Shown here piece after piece: positions 45,900-54,167 of a DNA stretch of 64,000 nucleotides. Location of the stretch: positions 124,001-188,000 of the forward strand of contig CP075370.1 in the NCBI GenBank assembly GCA_019454225.1, given 5' to 3'. Within the stretch, counting starts at the first letter, position 1. The number at the start of each line of letters is the position of its first letter. The position numbers and the translations under genes are program-made. The notes beneath the pieces are model-generated. The model searched no databases. It saw only the letters and a list, made by a program, of their open reading frames with translations, and was not told the origin of the DNA. Source of the DNA: Paracoccaceae bacterium. GTDB lineage: Bacteria > Pseudomonadota > Alphaproteobacteria > Rhodobacterales > Rhodobacteraceae.

Positions 45900-47102
45900 A
45901 TGGGGCCGGGCACAATGATCATCCACCTGGATGCGGTGGGGGGCGTGGCGGGCGACATGTTCGTGGCCGCCCTGCTGGACGCATTTCCCGACCTGACCGC
46001 GCAGGTCATGGCCGATGTGGCGGCGGTGCTGCCACAGGGCACGGGGACCGCCCGGCTGACGCCCGGATTTTCGGCCGGGATGCGGTGCCTGCGGTTCGGG
46101 CTGGAGCCGGGTGCGGCGGGCCAGCACCATCACCACGACGAACACCACCACCACGGCGCACGGTACAGCGACCTGTGCGCCCTGATCGCGGGGGCGCCGC
46201 TGTCGCCCGGCACCGCCGATCACGCGCTGGCGATCCTGACGATCCTGGCCCGGGCCGAGGCGCATATCCATGGCGTCGCCGTGGATGACGTGCATTTCCA
46301 TGAGGTTGGCGACTGGGATTCGCTGATGGATGTGGTGGCGGCGGGCAGCATCGCCGCCGCCCTGTCGCCCGTGCGCTGGACGGTGTCTGACCTGCCGCGC
46401 GGGGGCGGCCTGGTGCGCGCAGCACATGGAATGCTGCCTGTGCCCGCCCCCGCCACGCTGGCCATCCTGCCGGGATTCGCGTGGCGCGATGACGGGACGA
46501 CGGGGGAACGGGTCACCCCCACGGGGGCCGCCATCCTGCGCCACCTGTGCCAGCCGGGCGGACCCGGTGCCCTCGGTGCGCTGGTCGCCAGTGGCACGGG
46601 GGCAGGGACGCGCGATCTGGCAGACCTGCCGAACGTCCTGCGCGTGTCGGTGTTTGCCCCGGCCCCGGATACCGCGCGCGACATGGTCGAGATCGTCACC
46701 TTCGATATCGACGACATGACAGGCGAGGAGATCGGCCATGCCACCCACCACCTGCGCGCGGGCGCGGGCGTGATTGACCTGACCTCGCAGACCCTGCAGG
46801 GGAAGAAGGGGCGCCCGTTCACCCGTTTCGAGATCCTTGCGACCCCCGGATCGCGCGAGGGCCTGGCCACGCTGATATTTTCGGAGACCTCCACCCTTGG
46901 CCTGCGCGTCCGATCCGAGGCGCGGCTGACCCTGGCCCGCGAACAGGCAACCGCCGCTGGTCTGCGCGTCAAGCACGCCACCCGCCCGGGCGGCACCCGC
47001 ACCACGAAGGCCGAGGCGGATGATCTGGCCCCCATGCCCGGTCTTGCAAACAGGCGCGCCACCGCGCGTGCCGCCGAAACTGCGGACGACAAGGATGAAT
47101 GA
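45900..47102 (+). CDS. larC: Nickel insertion protein LarC
   Basis: The 400-residue protein is the nickel-inserting enzyme (CTP-dependent) of the pincer cofactor pathway. It begins IIHLDAVGGVAGDMFVAALLD, contains a His-rich stretch near residues 78-90 (HHHHDEHHHH) that binds nickel, and ends in a LarC2 domain (IDDMTGEEIGHATHHL, LQGKKGRPFTRFEILATP). Here LarC is one open frame, whereas in Lactobacillus two frames are joined by programmed frameshifting. ATG at 45900 or 45915 is possible. It follows the ALDH gene by 18 bp and overlaps larE. Confidence 0.95.
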   Translation: MGPGTMIIHLDAVGGVAGDMFVAALLDAFPDLTAQVMADVAAVLPQGTGTARLTPGFSAGMRCLRFGLEPGAAGQHHHHDEHHHHGARYSDLCALIAGAPLSPGTADHALAILTILARAEAHIHGVAVDDVHFHEVGDWDSLMDVVAAGSIAAALSPVRWTVSDLPRGGGLVRAAHGMLPVPAPATLAILPGFAWRDDGTTGERVTPTGAAILRHLCQPGGPGALGALVASGTGAGTRDLADLPNVLRVSVFAPAPDTARDMVEIVTFDIDDMTGEEIGHATHHLRAGAGVIDLTSQTLQGKKGRPFTRFEILATPGSREGLATLIFSETSTLGLRVRSEARLTLAREQATAAGLRVKHATRPGGTRTTKAEADDLAPMPGLANRRATARAAETADDKDE

Positions 47103-47889
47103 CGCCCTGCTCCGGCTGCAATCTGTGCTGACCGGCCACGGGCGGCTGGCGATTGCGGTGTCGGGCGGGGTGGACAGCATGACGCTGGCGCATGTGGCGC
47201 ACACATGCATCGATGCCGTGATGGTCCATGCCGTTTCTCCGGCGGTGCCCGCCGAGGCCACGGGCCGGGTTCGTGACCATGCGGCCCGCGCGGGCTGGCG
47301 GCTGACGCTGGCGGATGCGGGCGAATTCGCCGACCCCCGCTATCTGACCAACCCGGTCAACCGCTGCTATTTCTGCAAGTCGAACCTGTATGACCGCATC
47401 GGGGGTCTGACCGACCGGCGCATCGCCTCGGGCGCCAATCTGGATGATCTGGGCGATTATCGCCCCGGTCTGATGGCCGCGCAGGAACGCCGCGTGGTGC
47501 ATCCGCTGATCGAGGCGGGGATCGACAAGGCCACCCTGCGGGCCATCGCCGCGCGACTGGGCCTGGCCGACCTGTCTGACCTGCCCGCGCAACCCTGTCT
47601 TGCCAGCCGGGTGGAAACCGGCATTGCCATCACCCCCGCCGACATGGGCTTTGTCGAAGGGGTAGAGGCGGCGTTGCGCCGCATCGCCCCGCATCTGGCC
47701 ACCCTGCGCTGCCGCATCCTGCACGCGGGTGTGGTGATCGAGGTGGACGACGTGACGGACCCCGCCCTGCCCCGCCTGCGCGACCATGCGGCAGGGGCCT
47801 GTGCGACGACAGGCCGCGTCTTTGCCGGGATCAGACCCTATCGCCGGGGCGCGGCCTTTGTTCAGCCGGGGGGTATCAGCGCCCCTTGA
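47095..47889 (+). CDS. larE: Pyridinium-biscarboxylate sulfur transferase LarE
   Basis: The 264-residue PP-loop enzyme has SGGVDS (23-28). It supplies sulfur atoms to the pincer in an ATP-dependent way. Family residues are present: NRCYFCKSNLYDRI (C91, C94) and PAQPCLASRVETG, where C168 matches the sacrificial Cys176 of Lactobacillus LarE. The ATG overlaps the larC stop by eight bases. It is the last gene of the operon; its 3' end overlaps the converging enoyl-CoA hydratase gene by 14 bp. Confidence 0.95.
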   Translation: MNDALLRLQSVLTGHGRLAIAVSGGVDSMTLAHVAHTCIDAVMVHAVSPAVPAEATGRVRDHAARAGWRLTLADAGEFADPRYLTNPVNRCYFCKSNLYDRIGGLTDRRIASGANLDDLGDYRPGLMAAQERRVVHPLIEAGIDKATLRAIAARLGLADLSDLPAQPCLASRVETGIAITPADMGFVEGVEAALRRIAPHLATLRCRILHAGVVIEVDDVTDPALPRLRDHAAGACATTGRVFAGIRPYRRGAAFVQPGGISAP

Positions 47890-48670
47890 ACACCGGCGGG
47901 CGCTTTTCGGTGAAGGCGGTCATGCCTTCCTGCCGGTCCTCGGTCATGCTGTTGCGCCAGATCGCGTCACGTTCGAAGGCGATTCCATTCTCCAGCGTGG
48001 CGCCCACGGCGGTGCGGATGCAGGCCTTGGTGTTGCGCACGGCCACGGGCGCGCGTTCCGCGATGACCCCGGCGATTTCCACGGCACGCGAAACGGTCTG
48101 TGCCACCGGGCAGATTTCCACCACCAGCCCCAACTGATAGGCCCGCTCCACCCCGATGGGGATACCGGTGAACAGCATCCAGGAGGCGACATTGCCGCCG
48201 ATCTTGCGTGGCAGGCGCTGGGTGCCGCCATCACCTGCCATGCCGCCGATCTTGACCTCGGGCTGGCCGAATTCGGCGTTCTCGCCCGCGATTATGAAAT
48301 CGCAGACCATCGCCAGTTCGTTGCCCGCGCCGAAGGCGATGCCGTTCACCGCGGCGATCAGCGGTTTCGGGAACGCCTCGATCGCGCGCCAGGCGGCCAC
48401 GCGACGGGGGTTGTTCGAGGTGGCGGGCGGCCCGAAGGTCACCATCTCCCTGATGTCGGCCCCGGCGGCAAAGCATGCCTCGGTGCCGGTCAGCACGACG
48501 CAGCGGATGCTGTCGTCTGCCTCAAGCTCCTGCATCAGGCGGCCCAGTTCGATCACCATCGAACTGTGCAGCGCGTTCTTCTTTTCGGGCCGGTTGAACC
48601 GGATCAGCGCCACATGCGGCGCGGGGTGTTCCAGGATGACCTTGTCGGCGTGATGTTCTTTCGGGTGCAT
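47876..48670 (-). CDS. Enoyl-CoA hydratase/isomerase family protein
   Basis: The 264-residue crotonase-fold enzyme has the oxyanion segment CFAAGADIREM, GIAFGAGNELAMVCDFI with the first catalytic Glu, and EFGQPEVKIGGMAGDGGTQRLPRKIG with the second. It hydrates or isomerises an enoyl-CoA; both Glu positions of a hydratase are kept. It lies 35 bp after a DHDPS-family gene on the same strand. A CoA-transferase diverges from that unit. A fatty-acid role is possible but the context suggests acyl-CoA chemistry in the catabolic regulon. Confidence 0.9.
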   Translation of the reverse strand: MHPKEHHADKVILEHPAPHVALIRFNRPEKKNALHSSMVIELGRLMQELEADDSIRCVVLTGTEACFAAGADIREMVTFGPPATSNNPRRVAAWRAIEAFPKPLIAAVNGIAFGAGNELAMVCDFIIAGENAEFGQPEVKIGGMAGDGGTQRLPRKIGGNVASWMLFTGIPIGVERAYQLGLVVEICPVAQTVSRAVEIAGVIAERAPVAVRNTKACIRTAVGATLENGIAFERDAIWRNSMTEDRQEGMTAFTEKRPPVFKGR

Positions 48671-48705
48671 GGCGTCAGAACCTTGGTTGCGGCGCAAGGG
48701 GTGGA

Positions 48706-49641
48706 TCAGCCCTGCGGGCGATAGCGGGGCTGATCCAGCCCGTGACGGTCGAACAGGGCGTCGATCCTTGCGCGGTCATGGTCGGAAATCCGTGTCTGTG
48801 GCGCGCGCGTCACGTCGGTGGGGATGATCCCCTGCTTCATCAGCAGGTATTTCATGCGCGGCCGGTAATCGCGCAGCGGGTTCGACCAGCAGACCCGCGC
48901 GATCGGTGCAAGCACGTTCCAGATCGCATAGGCCTCGGTCGCCTTGCCGGCCGATGCAAGCCTTTGCATCTTCACGATCTCCGCGGTGAAGGCCCCCGCC
49001 AGACCGATCAGCGCGCCCTGGCATCCCATCAAGAGCGCCTCGAGCACGAAGGTGTCGTTTCCGGTCAGCACGGCGATGCGGCCTTCGGTTTCGCCCGCTT
49101 CCTCGACGATCTCCCAGGTGCGGTCGATGTCGAAGGCCGCGTCCTTGATTGCGACCACACGGCCAAGAGCAGCAAGCGCGCGGATCGTGCCCACCGGGTA
49201 GCTGGCGTTGGCCGTCTGGAAGGCGATGATCGGCACATCCACGGCCTGCATCACCGCCGCGTGGTAGTCGGCCACAATCTGCGCGGGCAGCGGTCTGGAC
49301 AGGAAGGTGGGCAGCGGCGGAAAGACCACCAGCGCCTCGGCCCCCGCATCGACCAGGCGGCGGGCATGATCGACCGCCCCCGCCGTATGGCCCGCGATCA
49401 GCCCCGACACCAGAGGCACCGACCCGGCCAGAACCGTCTTCGTGCGGCGGAGCGCCTCGAGCTGTTCGGAATGGTCCAGCGCCGTCGCCTCGGCCGCAGC
49501 CATGTTCATCGCCAGCGCGCTGATTCCCGACCCGGCCATCTGGCCGACGTAGCGTTCCATCGTGCGCCAGTCGACGGCCGCGCTTTCGGTGAAGGGCATG
49601 ATCGGCGCCGGAATGATCCCGGACTGGAAAGGGTTGGTCAT
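48706..49641 (-). CDS. Divergent DHDPS/aldolase-family protein with altered active site
   Basis: This 311-residue TIM-barrel protein has the Schiff-base Lys K166 (VVAIKDAAF), but the usual Tyr (in LYN) is Phe141 (AFQT), and the GTTGE phosphate/carboxylate motif is replaced by MAAAE near 47-51. DHDPS, KDG aldolase and NAL normally keep both. It may perform a different retro-aldol or dehydration reaction, or use another proton donor. It starts downstream of operator O7 and forms an operon with the enoyl-CoA hydratase. The substrate is not known. Confidence 0.85.
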   Translation of the reverse strand: MTNPFQSGIIPAPIMPFTESAAVDWRTMERYVGQMAGSGISALAMNMAAAEATALDHSEQLEALRRTKTVLAGSVPLVSGLIAGHTAGAVDHARRLVDAGAEALVVFPPLPTFLSRPLPAQIVADYHAAVMQAVDVPIIAFQTANASYPVGTIRALAALGRVVAIKDAAFDIDRTWEIVEEAGETEGRIAVLTGNDTFVLEALLMGCQGALIGLAGAFTAEIVKMQRLASAGKATEAYAIWNVLAPIARVCWSNPLRDYRPRMKYLLMKQGIIPTDVTRAPQTRISDHDRARIDALFDRHGLDQPRYRPQG

Positions 49642-49716
49642 GAGCTCCCCGCAGGTCGTGGCCAGGCTGGCATTCTGTCTGGTCCTGCCATAACCGGCGC
49701 GAGAAGAAAAGAAAAA

Positions 49717-49730
49717 TGTAAGCCTTTACA
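49717..49730. promoter_or_regulatory. LacI-type operator O7
   Basis: TGTAAGCCTTTACA matches TGTAAGCGCTTACA at 12 of 14 positions; only the two centre bases differ. It lies 76 bp upstream of the start of the minus-strand DHDPS-family gene. Confidence 0.6.
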
Positions 49731-49892
49731 TCCTGAGATGCGGCAGATCGCTGACCGCACCGGATCGGACGAACCAGTCCGGCCCATGTCGCCATCGGAT
49801 TGAGACCTTGATTTAAATGCGTTCGCCACGGGAATGCGCGCGGCACGGCTCGGCTGCGTGCCTCACAACGACCGCGTGTCCCTACTTGTTCG

Positions 49893-49906
49893 TGATAGCG
49901 CTTTCA
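49893..49906. promoter_or_regulatory. LacI-type operator O8 (weak)
   Basis: TGATAGCGCTTTCA matches the consensus at 11 of 14 positions with the AGCGCTT core intact. It lies about 40 bp upstream of the CoA-transferase start. Confidence 0.5.
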
Positions 49907-49947
49907 AATACCCTGTCCTGCATCAATGCGGGGTCTGGAGGATGGCA

Positions 49948-51498
49948 GTGCGGGTGATCAGCAGGCAGGACGCGGCAGGACTTGTGCCGGACGGGGCGAC
50001 GCTTGCGGTATCGGGAGGCGGCTACCGCGTTGTGCCGGAGTCGCTGATCGCGGCGGTGGCCGAACGCTTTGCCCGCCATGGGACACCGCGCGCCCTGACC
50101 GTGGTGACGATCGCGATGATCGAGCGCAGCCGTGGCGGAAAGGGCGGAGCGGCAAGCGGCCTTAACCTGCTGGCACGCGAAGGGCTGATGGCCCGGGTCA
50201 TCACCTCCAGCTTCAGCCGTGCTTCATCGAACGCGCTGAACGTCATCATCAACACGAACGGGGCCGCCGCCTACAACCTGCCGATGGGCAGCCTGATCCA
50301 GTTGCTGCGCGCCACCGCCGCCGGACGGCGTGGATTTGCCACGCCCGTGGGGATCGGAACCTTCGTCGATCCCCGGCGGGGCGGCGGCAAGGTGAACGCC
50401 GCCGCGACGCAGGACATCTGCCGGATCACCACGCTGGAAGGCGAGGAAATGATCTACTACCCCCGCCTTCCCATCGACGTGGCCCTGATCAAGGCCAGCG
50501 CGGCAGACGAACGCGGCAATCTCTACTATGATCGCGAAGCCTTCGATCATGGCACGATCGAGCTTGCCATGGCCGCATTCCAGTCGGGCGGCAAGGTGAT
50601 TGCCGAGGTCAACAGGATCACCCCGGTCGGCCAGATCCACCCGCGCATGGGCCGGATTCCCGGTCGGCTTGTGGATGCGGTCGTTGTTCAGCCTGATGCC
50701 TGGGAGGACGAGCAGGACCCGATCCTGACCGGTGCCGCCAGGCATGACCTGCCACCGCCATCAGGCCGCAACCTGCCGCGCGATGTCATCGCGCGCCTCG
50801 CCGTCAACCGTTTGCCGCAAGGCGCCATGGTCAACCTTGGCGCGGGCCTGCCCATGTACGAGGTACCCGAACTGGCCCGTGCGATGGGGCGCGACGATCT
50901 GTATTTCACCGTCGAACAGGGCCCGGTCGGCGGCTGGCCGCAGGTCGGCGGCGTGTCGCGCAACCCCGAGATCATCCTCGACCAGAACGAGGTGTTCCAG
51001 TTCTACGAGGGCGGTGGCCCTGACGTGTCGATCCTGTCGTTTGGCGAGGTCGACGCGACGGGCAACATCAACGTCAGCCGGTTCTCGGGCATGCTGCCGG
51101 GCTGTGGCGGGTTCATCAACATCGTGCATGGCGTGCGCGACCTGATGTTCTGCGGCACGCTGACGACTGGCGGGCTGGAGGAAACGCACGGCCCCTCGGG
51201 GCTGCGCATCATCCGCGAAGGCGGCATCCGGCGCTTCGTGCAGAATGTCGAACAGATCACCTTCAACGCGCGGCTGGGCATCGCCAACGGCAAGCGTGCC
51301 ACCATCGTCACCGACCGGGGCATCTTTGCGGTCACACCCGGCGGCCTTGTGCTGACCGAGATCGTGCCTGGCGTCGATCTGCAGCGCGACGTGATTGACC
51401 AGATTGCCTTTCCGATCGGTGTCGCACCGGACCTGGCCACGGTTTCGACCGACCTGATGGTGGCCGCCACCCCGGCTGGGCAGATGCAGCCGGAATGA
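49948..51498 (+). CDS. Acyl-CoA:acetate/propionate CoA-transferase family protein
   Basis: The 516-residue class I CoA-transferase has both alpha- and beta-type halves in one chain, as in propionate CoA-transferase. The catalytic Glu is E323 in FTVEQGPVGG, and the oxyanion loop MVNLGAGLPM is upstream of it. GTG at 49948 is chosen because GGAGG lies six bases before it; an ATG two codons earlier would have no room for that site. It transfers CoA between carboxylic acids. Together with the divergent enoyl-CoA hydratase it suggests a CoA-thioester branch. The acid is unknown. Confidence 0.9.
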   Translation: MRVISRQDAAGLVPDGATLAVSGGGYRVVPESLIAAVAERFARHGTPRALTVVTIAMIERSRGGKGGAASGLNLLAREGLMARVITSSFSRASSNALNVIINTNGAAAYNLPMGSLIQLLRATAAGRRGFATPVGIGTFVDPRRGGGKVNAAATQDICRITTLEGEEMIYYPRLPIDVALIKASAADERGNLYYDREAFDHGTIELAMAAFQSGGKVIAEVNRITPVGQIHPRMGRIPGRLVDAVVVQPDAWEDEQDPILTGAARHDLPPPSGRNLPRDVIARLAVNRLPQGAMVNLGAGLPMYEVPELARAMGRDDLYFTVEQGPVGGWPQVGGVSRNPEIILDQNEVFQFYEGGGPDVSILSFGEVDATGNINVSRFSGMLPGCGGFINIVHGVRDLMFCGTLTTGGLEETHGPSGLRIIREGGIRRFVQNVEQITFNARLGIANGKRATIVTDRGIFAVTPGGLVLTEIVPGVDLQRDVIDQIAFPIGVAPDLATVSTDLMVAATPAGQMQPE

Positions 51499-51551
51499 TC
51501 CCCGGGCACCGAACGACCGGCGCCGCCGTGCCCCCCAACGCAGAGGCCACC

Positions 51552-52445
51552 ATGACGAAAACGCCCGTTCTGCACGTTCCGCTGATCACCCCCCTGACCC
51601 TTGAGGGCACCCTCGACATGGGTGCGCTGGTCAGTCTGGCGCAGGAGGTCCTCTTGCAGGGGGCGGCGGGGGTGGTGCTGTTCGGCACATTGGGCGAGGC
51701 GCAGTCCTTCTCGGTCGCCGAACGGAAGGCAGGGCTGGAGGCTTTGCTGGCCGGCGGCATCGCCCCCGACCGGATCATGCTGGGCACCGGCGCAGCCGCC
51801 CTGCCCGACGTGGTGGCCCTGTCGCGCCATGCCCTGGCTTCGGGCTGCGTGCGGCAGCTTCTGTTGCCGCCGTTCTTCTTCAAGGGCGTGTCGGACGAAG
51901 GGCTTTACCGGTTCATTGCCGCCGCCATCGACGGCGCGGATGACGCGCGGTTGCGGTTGATGCTGTATGACATTCCGGGGCTGGTGTCGGTGGCCATCGC
52001 GCAGGATGTGATCAGACGCCTGGTCGCGCAGTACGGCCCCGTCATCAGGGGGCTGAAGGACAGCGTGCCCGCGTGGGACCATGTCGAGGCCAGCCTGTCA
52101 GCCTTTCCGGATCTGGACATCTTCGTGGGCAACGAGATCTACCTGCCCCGCGCCATCGCCGCGGGCGGAGCGGGCGCGATTTCAGGCCTTGGCAACATTG
52201 CGCCGCGCCAGATGGCGGCGGTGGTGGCGGCAGGGGCCAGCGAAACCCCGCTGTTTCATGCGATGTGCCATCTTTACGCCTGCATCGGGCGGCACCCCGT
52301 GGTGCCCACCGTCAAGGCGCTGACGGCGCGGGCACGCGGGGATGCGCGAATGGCCGCCGTGCGCCCGCCGTTGACGCCCGTCGATCTGGCCACGGCGCCC
52401 GATCTGGCCATGGCAGCGGATGCCTTCGTGGCGGCAGGCGGCTGA
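51552..52445 (+). CDS. DHDPS/KDG-aldolase family protein
   Basis: The 297-residue barrel has the FGTLGEAQS motif, Tyr139 (LYDIPG) and Schiff-base Lys169 (GLKDS), so the standard aldolase/dehydratase chemistry is plausible. Family members cleave 2-keto-3-deoxy sugar acids to pyruvate plus an aldehyde or dehydrate them. AGAGG upstream of ATG 51552 favours that start over the overlapping ATG at 51495. It follows the CoA-transferase gene directly. The sequence does not distinguish an aldolase from a dehydratase. Confidence 0.88.
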   Translation: MTKTPVLHVPLITPLTLEGTLDMGALVSLAQEVLLQGAAGVVLFGTLGEAQSFSVAERKAGLEALLAGGIAPDRIMLGTGAAALPDVVALSRHALASGCVRQLLLPPFFFKGVSDEGLYRFIAAAIDGADDARLRLMLYDIPGLVSVAIAQDVIRRLVAQYGPVIRGLKDSVPAWDHVEASLSAFPDLDIFVGNEIYLPRAIAAGGAGAISGLGNIAPRQMAAVVAAGASETPLFHAMCHLYACIGRHPVVPTVKALTARARGDARMAAVRPPLTPVDLATAPDLAMAADAFVAAGG

Positions 52446-52547
52446 CACCCGAACGGCGGCAGGCCGCTGGCCTTGGGGCCGTCCACGTTGCAGGATCGGC
52501 AAAAGGCGGCCCGCGCGGGACCGAGAATCTGGGGGAGGGAACGACCG

Positions 52548-54167
52548 ATGCTTCGTGACATCGTGGTGGTGGCCAGCGGCGACCTGCGGGAAAGCGCCAA
52601 TGTCAAATGCTGGCCCGCCCAGCAAGAGATGGAGGCCGGACTGGCCCGCGCGCTCGCCCGCTTTGGCGCAACCGTGCGTCGCGGGCACCCGGTAAAGCCC
52701 GATCTTGGCCATGGCTTCATCGCCACGCAGGCCGAAGGGATCGCTGCGTTCCGCGACATCGACCCCGGCGCCCCCCTGATCGTGGCCGAGGCGGTCTGGC
52801 AGTATTCGCAGAACATCCTGGGCGGGCTGATCGGCCATCGCGGCCCGATCCTGACGGTGGCGAACTGGTCGGGCACCTGGCCGGGGCTGGTGGGGCTCTT
52901 GAACCTGAACGGATCGTTGACCAAGGCCGGGGTGCGCTATTCCACCCTGTGGAGCGCGGATTTCACCGATGACTGGTTCCTGACCCGCCTGAAGGAATGG
53001 CTGGATACCGGGACCGTCACCCATGATGCGCGCCATGTCGCACCGTTCGACCCCGCGCGCGTTCCCGCCGACCTGGCGGCAACTGCGAAGGGCATCGCCG
53101 CAGACCTGCGCCGCAACCGGTCGATCATGGGCATCTTCGACGAAGGCTGCATGGGCATGTACAACGCCATCATTCCCGATGAGCTTCTGTTCCCGCTCGG
53201 CGTGTTCAAGGAGCGGCTGTCGCAGTCGTCGCTCTATCACGCCACGACCGAGGTTCCCATGACCGAGGCGCGGGCGGCGTACGACTGGCTGTTGGCGCGG
53301 GGCATGACCTTTCATCTGGGCACCGACGAGGCAACGGAACTGACGCTGCCGCAGGTGCTGGACCAGTGCCGGATGTATGTGGCGGCCGTGCGCATGGCGG
53401 AACAGTTCGGCTGCGAAACCATCGGCATCCAGTACCAGCAGGGGCTGAAGGACCTGCTGCCCGCCTCGGACCTGGTGGAGGGGCTGCTGAACAACGACGA
53501 CCGCCCGCCCGTTGCCGGATCGGACGGCCGCCCGATCCGCGACGGTCAGGCGATCCCGCATTTCAACGAAGTGGACGAATGCGCAGGGCTCGACGCACTG
53601 TTCACCAACCGCATCCACCGCGCCATGGGGCAGCCCGTGGAAACGACGCTTCACGACCTGCGCTGGGGGGACGAGGACCCGACGGGCACGGTGGCCGAGT
53701 ATGTATGGGTTCTGGAAATCTCGGGCGCCGCCCCGCCCGCGCATCATGCGGGGGGCTACAAGGGATCGGATTCGTTGCGCCAGCCCGCGATGTTCTTTCG
53801 CAAGGGCGGCGGCACCCTGCGCGGCGTGGCCCGCCCGGGTGAGACCGTCTGGTCGCGCATCTTCGTGATGGAGGGGCGGCTGCACATGGACCTTGGCCGC
53901 GGCAGCGCGGTTTCCTTGCCGCAGGCCGAAACGAATCGCCGCTGGTCGCTGACCAATGCGGAATGGCCGCTGATGCACGGGGTTCTGCATGGCGTGACGC
54001 GCGACCAGATGATGGCGCGGCACAAGGCGAACCACATCCAGGTCGTCTATGCCACCGATGCCGCCGCCGCCGATGCCGCGATGCTGTCCAAGGCGATGCT
54101 GGCGCATGATCTGGGACTGACCGTATCGCTGTGCGGTACGCGCGCCGACGGGACACCGCTGCAATGA
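52548..54167 (+). CDS. L-fucose/L-arabinose isomerase-like sugar isomerase
   Basis: This 539-residue protein resembles the fucose-isomerase-related family (COG2407). Family marks are an N-terminal Rossmann-like part ([19 protein letters not shown]) and a metal-site region [18 protein letters not shown], followed by [12 protein letters not shown] and [10 protein letters not shown] near the C-terminus. Such enzymes convert aldoses to ketoses with Mn2+. The GGAGGGA site supports the ATG. It overlaps the pentulose kinase gene (ATGA), which suggests an aldopentose-to-ketopentose step followed by phosphorylation. The substrate may be D-arabinose, L-fucose or another sugar. Confidence 0.82.
   Translation: MLRDIVVVASGDLRESANVKCWPAQQEMEAGLARALARFGATVRRGHPVKPDLGHGFIATQAEGIAAFRDIDPGAPLIVAEAVWQYSQNILGGLIGHRGPILTVANWSGTWPGLVGLLNLNGSLTKAGVRYSTLWSADFTDDWFLTRLKEWLDTGTVTHDARHVAPFDPARVPADLAATAKGIAADLRRNRSIMGIFDEGCMGMYNAIIPDELLFPLGVFKERLSQSSLYHATTEVPMTEARAAYDWLLARGMTFHLGTDEATELTLPQVLDQCRMYVAAVRMAEQFGCETIGIQYQQGLKDLLPASDLVEGLLNNDDRPPVAGSDGRPIRDGQAIPHFNEVDECAGLDALFTNRIHRAMGQPVETTLHDLRWGDEDPTGTVAEYVWVLEISGAAPPAHHAGGYKGSDSLRQPAMFFRKGGGTLRGVARPGETVWSRIFVMEGRLHMDLGRGSAVSLPQAETNRRWSLTNAEWPLMHGVLHGVTRDQMMARHKANHIQVVYATDAAAADAAMLSKAMLAHDLGLTVSLCGTRADGTPLQ

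Larger units (their letters stand above)
49642..49947. promoter_or_regulatory. Divergent regulatory region with two LacI-type operators
   Basis: This gene-free 306-bp stretch separates the DHDPS-family/enoyl-CoA hydratase unit from the CoA-transferase unit. It contains operators O7 and O8, 176 bp apart. No gene is seen. Regulation of both sides by the LacI protein is inferred. Confidence 0.55.

Noticed and set aside
45900-47102. Programmed frameshift in larC
   Set aside because: The gene is a single uninterrupted frame with both LarC domains, so no shift is needed.
44319-47261. 980-codon open frame on the minus strand
   Set aside because: It covers the ALDH and larC genes antisense. The product is rich in Arg, His, Gly and Gln with no fold, a typical high-GC shadow of the real plus-strand genes.
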